A stretch of 64,000 nt of DNA. Origin: Nocardia sp. NBC_00403. GTDB taxonomy: Bacteria; Actinomycetota; Actinomycetes; Mycobacteriales; Mycobacteriaceae. This document shows, one piece after another, positions 61,962-64,000 of this stretch. Numbering within the stretch: the first letter of the stretch is position 1; every line of letters starts with the position of its first letter. The notes under the pieces were generated by a model that saw only the letters and a list, made by a program, of their open reading frames with translations, had not been told where the DNA came from and did no database searches. The position numbers and the translations under genes were made by a program. The DNA lies in NCBI RefSeq assembly GCF_036046055.1, contig NZ_CP107939.1, forward strand, positions 4,340,001-4,404,000. The letters are read 5' to 3'.

Positions 61962-63218
61962 ATGACAATGCCCCCGTCCTCCGCGCCCGGCCCCTCCGGT
62001 CGCGCGCAGCTCGGTTCGCCGATCGATACCGATGGCCCACGGGCGTCGCTGTATTCGCCGGAGTTCGCAGCAGACCCGCATGGCGCTTATCGCGAGATGC
62101 GGAAGAGATACGGGTCTTTGGTGCCGGTGGATTTGGCGCCGGGTGTGCCCGCCACCTTGGTGGTCGGGTACTACACGGCGCTTCGGATCTTCAACGACGA
62201 GGACCATTTCCCAGCCGACCCGCGCATCTGGCAGCAGGACATTCCCACCGGCTGCCCGGTGTTGCCGATGATGCAGTGGCGGCCGAACGCCTTGCGGAAT
62301 GCCGGCAACGAGCACCTCCGCTATCGGCAAACCAACACCGCGGGTCTGGACAAGGTCGATCCCTACTGGCTGCACGACACCGTGGCCCAGATCGCGACCC
62401 CGCTGATCAATTCGTTCTGTACGGCGGGGTCCGCGGATCTGGTTCGCGGGTATGCGTTTCCACTCGCCTTCGCGGTCCTCAACGCCATGCTCGGCTGTCC
62501 GGCCGAGATCGCACAGCAGGCCGCGACCGGTATGGCGGCAATCTTCGAAGGTGTCGACGCGGACCGTGGCAACAAGATGCTCGTCGGTGCGCTGCTGGAG
62601 CTGACGCAGCTCAAACGCGCCGAACCCGGCGACGATGTCACCACGCGGATGGTGCAGCACTCTTCCGGTCTGAGCGATACGGAGATGGTGCACCAGTTGG
62701 CCACGCTCTACGGCGCGGGCATCGAACCGCAGCAGAATCTGATCGTCAACACCATGCTGCTGATCCTCACCGACGAGCGATTCGGCAGCGAGGTGCTCGG
62801 CGGTAGCCTCTCGACCAGGGACGCCCTCGATGAAGTGCTGTTCACCGATCCGCCGATGGCGAACTTCTGTATCAGCTTTCCGCGACAACCGATCCTGATC
62901 GACGACATCTGGCTGCCCGCCCATCAACCGGTCGTCATCAGCATGGCCGCCTGCAACAACGATCCCGAGATCAGCGTCGACCAGCACTCCGGCAACCGGT
63001 CTCACCTATCGTGGGGCGCAGGTCCGCACGTGTGTCCCGCCAGCTCGATGGCCTACATGATCGCCCAGGACGCCATCGACCAACTCCTCGACGCGTTGCC
63101 CGAGATCCGACTAGCCGGATCGCTGTCCGACTTGACCTGGCGCCCTGGCCCGTTCCACCGGGCATTGACCGCGCTACCGGTCGTCTTCCCGCCGGCACCG
63201 CCGCTACCGGAGCTGTAG
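61962..63218 (+). CDS. cytochrome P450 lacking the EXXR motif (CYP157-like)
   Basis: 418 aa from ATG at 61962, 84 bp after the E2 gene. The heme ligand is clear: LSWGAGPHVCPASSMAY with Cys358. The K-helix EXXR is absent; the position reads DEVLFTDPP (Glu291, no Arg at 294), as in CYP157 enzymes of Streptomyces conservons, where this motif is likewise broken. The I-helix reads YGAGIEPQQNLIVN and lacks the usual acid-Thr pair. It may be an atypical oxygenase or have a non-oxygenase role. Cluster membership is inferred from strand and proximity. Confidence 0.9.
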   Translation: MTMPPSSAPGPSGRAQLGSPIDTDGPRASLYSPEFAADPHGAYREMRKRYGSLVPVDLAPGVPATLVVGYYTALRIFNDEDHFPADPRIWQQDIPTGCPVLPMMQWRPNALRNAGNEHLRYRQTNTAGLDKVDPYWLHDTVAQIATPLINSFCTAGSADLVRGYAFPLAFAVLNAMLGCPAEIAQQAATGMAAIFEGVDADRGNKMLVGALLELTQLKRAEPGDDVTTRMVQHSSGLSDTEMVHQLATLYGAGIEPQQNLIVNTMLLILTDERFGSEVLGGSLSTRDALDEVLFTDPPMANFCISFPRQPILIDDIWLPAHQPVVISMAACNNDPEISVDQHSGNRSHLSWGAGPHVCPASSMAYMIAQDAIDQLLDALPEIRLAGSLSDLTWRPGPFHRALTALPVVFPPAPPLPEL

Positions 63219-63590
63219 CGCGCCACCGCGACAGGTGGTGGTTCGGTCTGCCGAGCGTCGAATCACCCGAAGCGGCGGGAGCGGCCGTACTGGTGGAGGG
63301 ATGAGCGCGTGAGGTGCAGGAGTGGCACGGTTGATCGATACCGCGACCGCGCCCATCCGGAATTGGGCCTACCGGAGGAAGGATGCCCACCGGCCACCCT
63401 GCGCTCGGCCGCGATGTCCGGCGCGGGAGCGCAGGCATTCATTCCATGTCGGGTCTGGTACTGCAGGCATGAGACACGCACCACGGCAAAGGCATTCGTT
63501 TCGGGTTGCCGACTGCGGCACCCACCTCGATCGGTTCGTGTTGGCGACCCGAATCACCGATCGGTCGGACGTTCGCCTCGAGCGGTGGGG
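63219..63590. other. intergenic region, no convincing gene
   Basis: 372 bases between the P450 and the convergent edge gene. A weak hairpin (CCACC...GGTGG, near 63223-63238) after the P450 stop could end transcription. Open frames here lack ribosome sites and recognisable products. Confidence 0.4.
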
Positions 63591-64000
63591 TCAGCCCCAG
63601 GCGCGTCGGGTCGCAGGCATACCGGCATGTCCTTGTGCATCGGGCACGACGGCGAGCACCTGATGGATGCCGAGGCCGCCGTCCTCGAAGCCGAGGGCCG
63701 AGGCCGCCATGTAGAGCCGCCACACCCGTGCGCGGCCCTCGCCGACCAGTGAAACCGCCTGATCCCAAGCCTCTTCCAGATTGGCCACCCAGGTGCGCAG
63801 GGTCAGCGCATAGTGCTCGCGCAGCGACTCCACATCGCGCACTTCGAAGCCCGCGCGCTCCATGGCCAGCACGACCTCGCCGACATCGAGGAGTTCGCCG
63901 TCCGGGAAGACGTAGCGTCCGATGAAGGAGCGGCTACGCATGGTGGACCCGCCGGCCGAGGAGATCGCGTGGTTGAGCAGCCGTCCTTCAGGACGAAGCA
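63591..64000 (-). CDS. cyclopropane-fatty-acid-synthase-type methyltransferase (partial)
   Basis: The C-terminal part, about 135 codons, of a SAM-dependent fatty acid methyltransferase; the gene runs off the right edge. Diagnostic blocks: LNHAISS, FIGRYVFPDGELLDVGEVV, GFEVRDVESLREHYALTLRTW, VGEGRARVWRLYMAASALGF and GIHQVLAVVP. Members make cyclopropane, methyl-branched or keto/methoxy mycolic or membrane fatty acids. It supports a lipid-rich actinobacterial envelope. Confidence 0.92.
   Translation of the reverse strand, partial: LRPEGRLLNHAISSAGGSTMRSRSFIGRYVFPDGELLDVGEVVLAMERAGFEVRDVESLREHYALTLRTWVANLEEAWDQAVSLVGEGRARVWRLYMAASALGFEDGGLGIHQVLAVVPDAQGHAGMPATRRAWG

Overview
The window is 64 kb of GC-rich DNA with strong G/C third-position bias, many GTG and TTG starts, ATGA/GTGA stop-start overlaps and several promoters that imply leaderless mRNAs. 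Gene content (furA-katG, a secretory lipase, an edge cyclopropane-type fatty acid methyltransferase, a fatty-acyl-AMP ligase, an orphan SigK-like sigma factor) points to a mycolate-type actinomycete, most likely Nocardia or a close relative. This is inferred from gene content only. No rRNA, tRNA, CRISPR array or intact insertion sequence was seen.

Left part (1-22.5 kb): a gene-poor edge; a membrane protein; msrA/msrB; a divergent crotonase/TetR pair around a clear palindrome; a CPBP protease; two small membrane proteins; an AraC regulator; furA-katG; a LysR regulator; a cluster of three alpha/beta hydrolases headed by divergent TetR and GlxA-type regulators; a cysteine dioxygenase-rhodanese operon preceded by a polycysteine leader ORF too short for normal gene calling; a two-component system divergent from a PepSY protein with a triple TTCAGG-type operator; a secreted protein; then a poorly coding stretch.

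Middle part (22.5-45 kb): a complete cytosolic ethanolamine catabolic set (permease, EutB, EutC, aldehyde dehydrogenase, DUF779 protein) next to a GAF-domain regulator; a GNAT gene; a divergent pair with a resolvase-like truncated protein; a translationally coupled four-gene membrane/lipoprotein module of unknown function; a SanA-like protein; an AT-richer island with a small beta-rich protein, an orphan ECF sigma factor and a short tandem repeat; a secretory lipase; a 6-oxocamphor-hydrolase-like crotonase coupled to a TetR gene and sharing a double palindrome with a divergent dedA; an EamA transporter; an EthD-domain protein.

Right part (45.2-63.2 kb): what looks like an unusual biosynthetic gene cluster. 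A fatty-acyl-AMP ligase and a free ACP load a lipid starter onto a KS-AT-ACP module fused to a C-terminal alpha-oxoamine synthase, which should release the chain as an alpha-aminoketone. Downstream on the same strand are a terpene-type P450, a prenyl-synthase-like protein that keeps its Asp-rich motifs but has lost the basic IPP-binding residues, a heme oxygenase, a PucR regulator, a complete heterotetrameric pyruvate-dehydrogenase-type complex (lpd, E1 alpha, E1 beta, E2) and a P450 lacking the EXXR motif. Neither this gene combination nor its product is one I recognise. The window ends inside a fatty acid methyltransferase gene.
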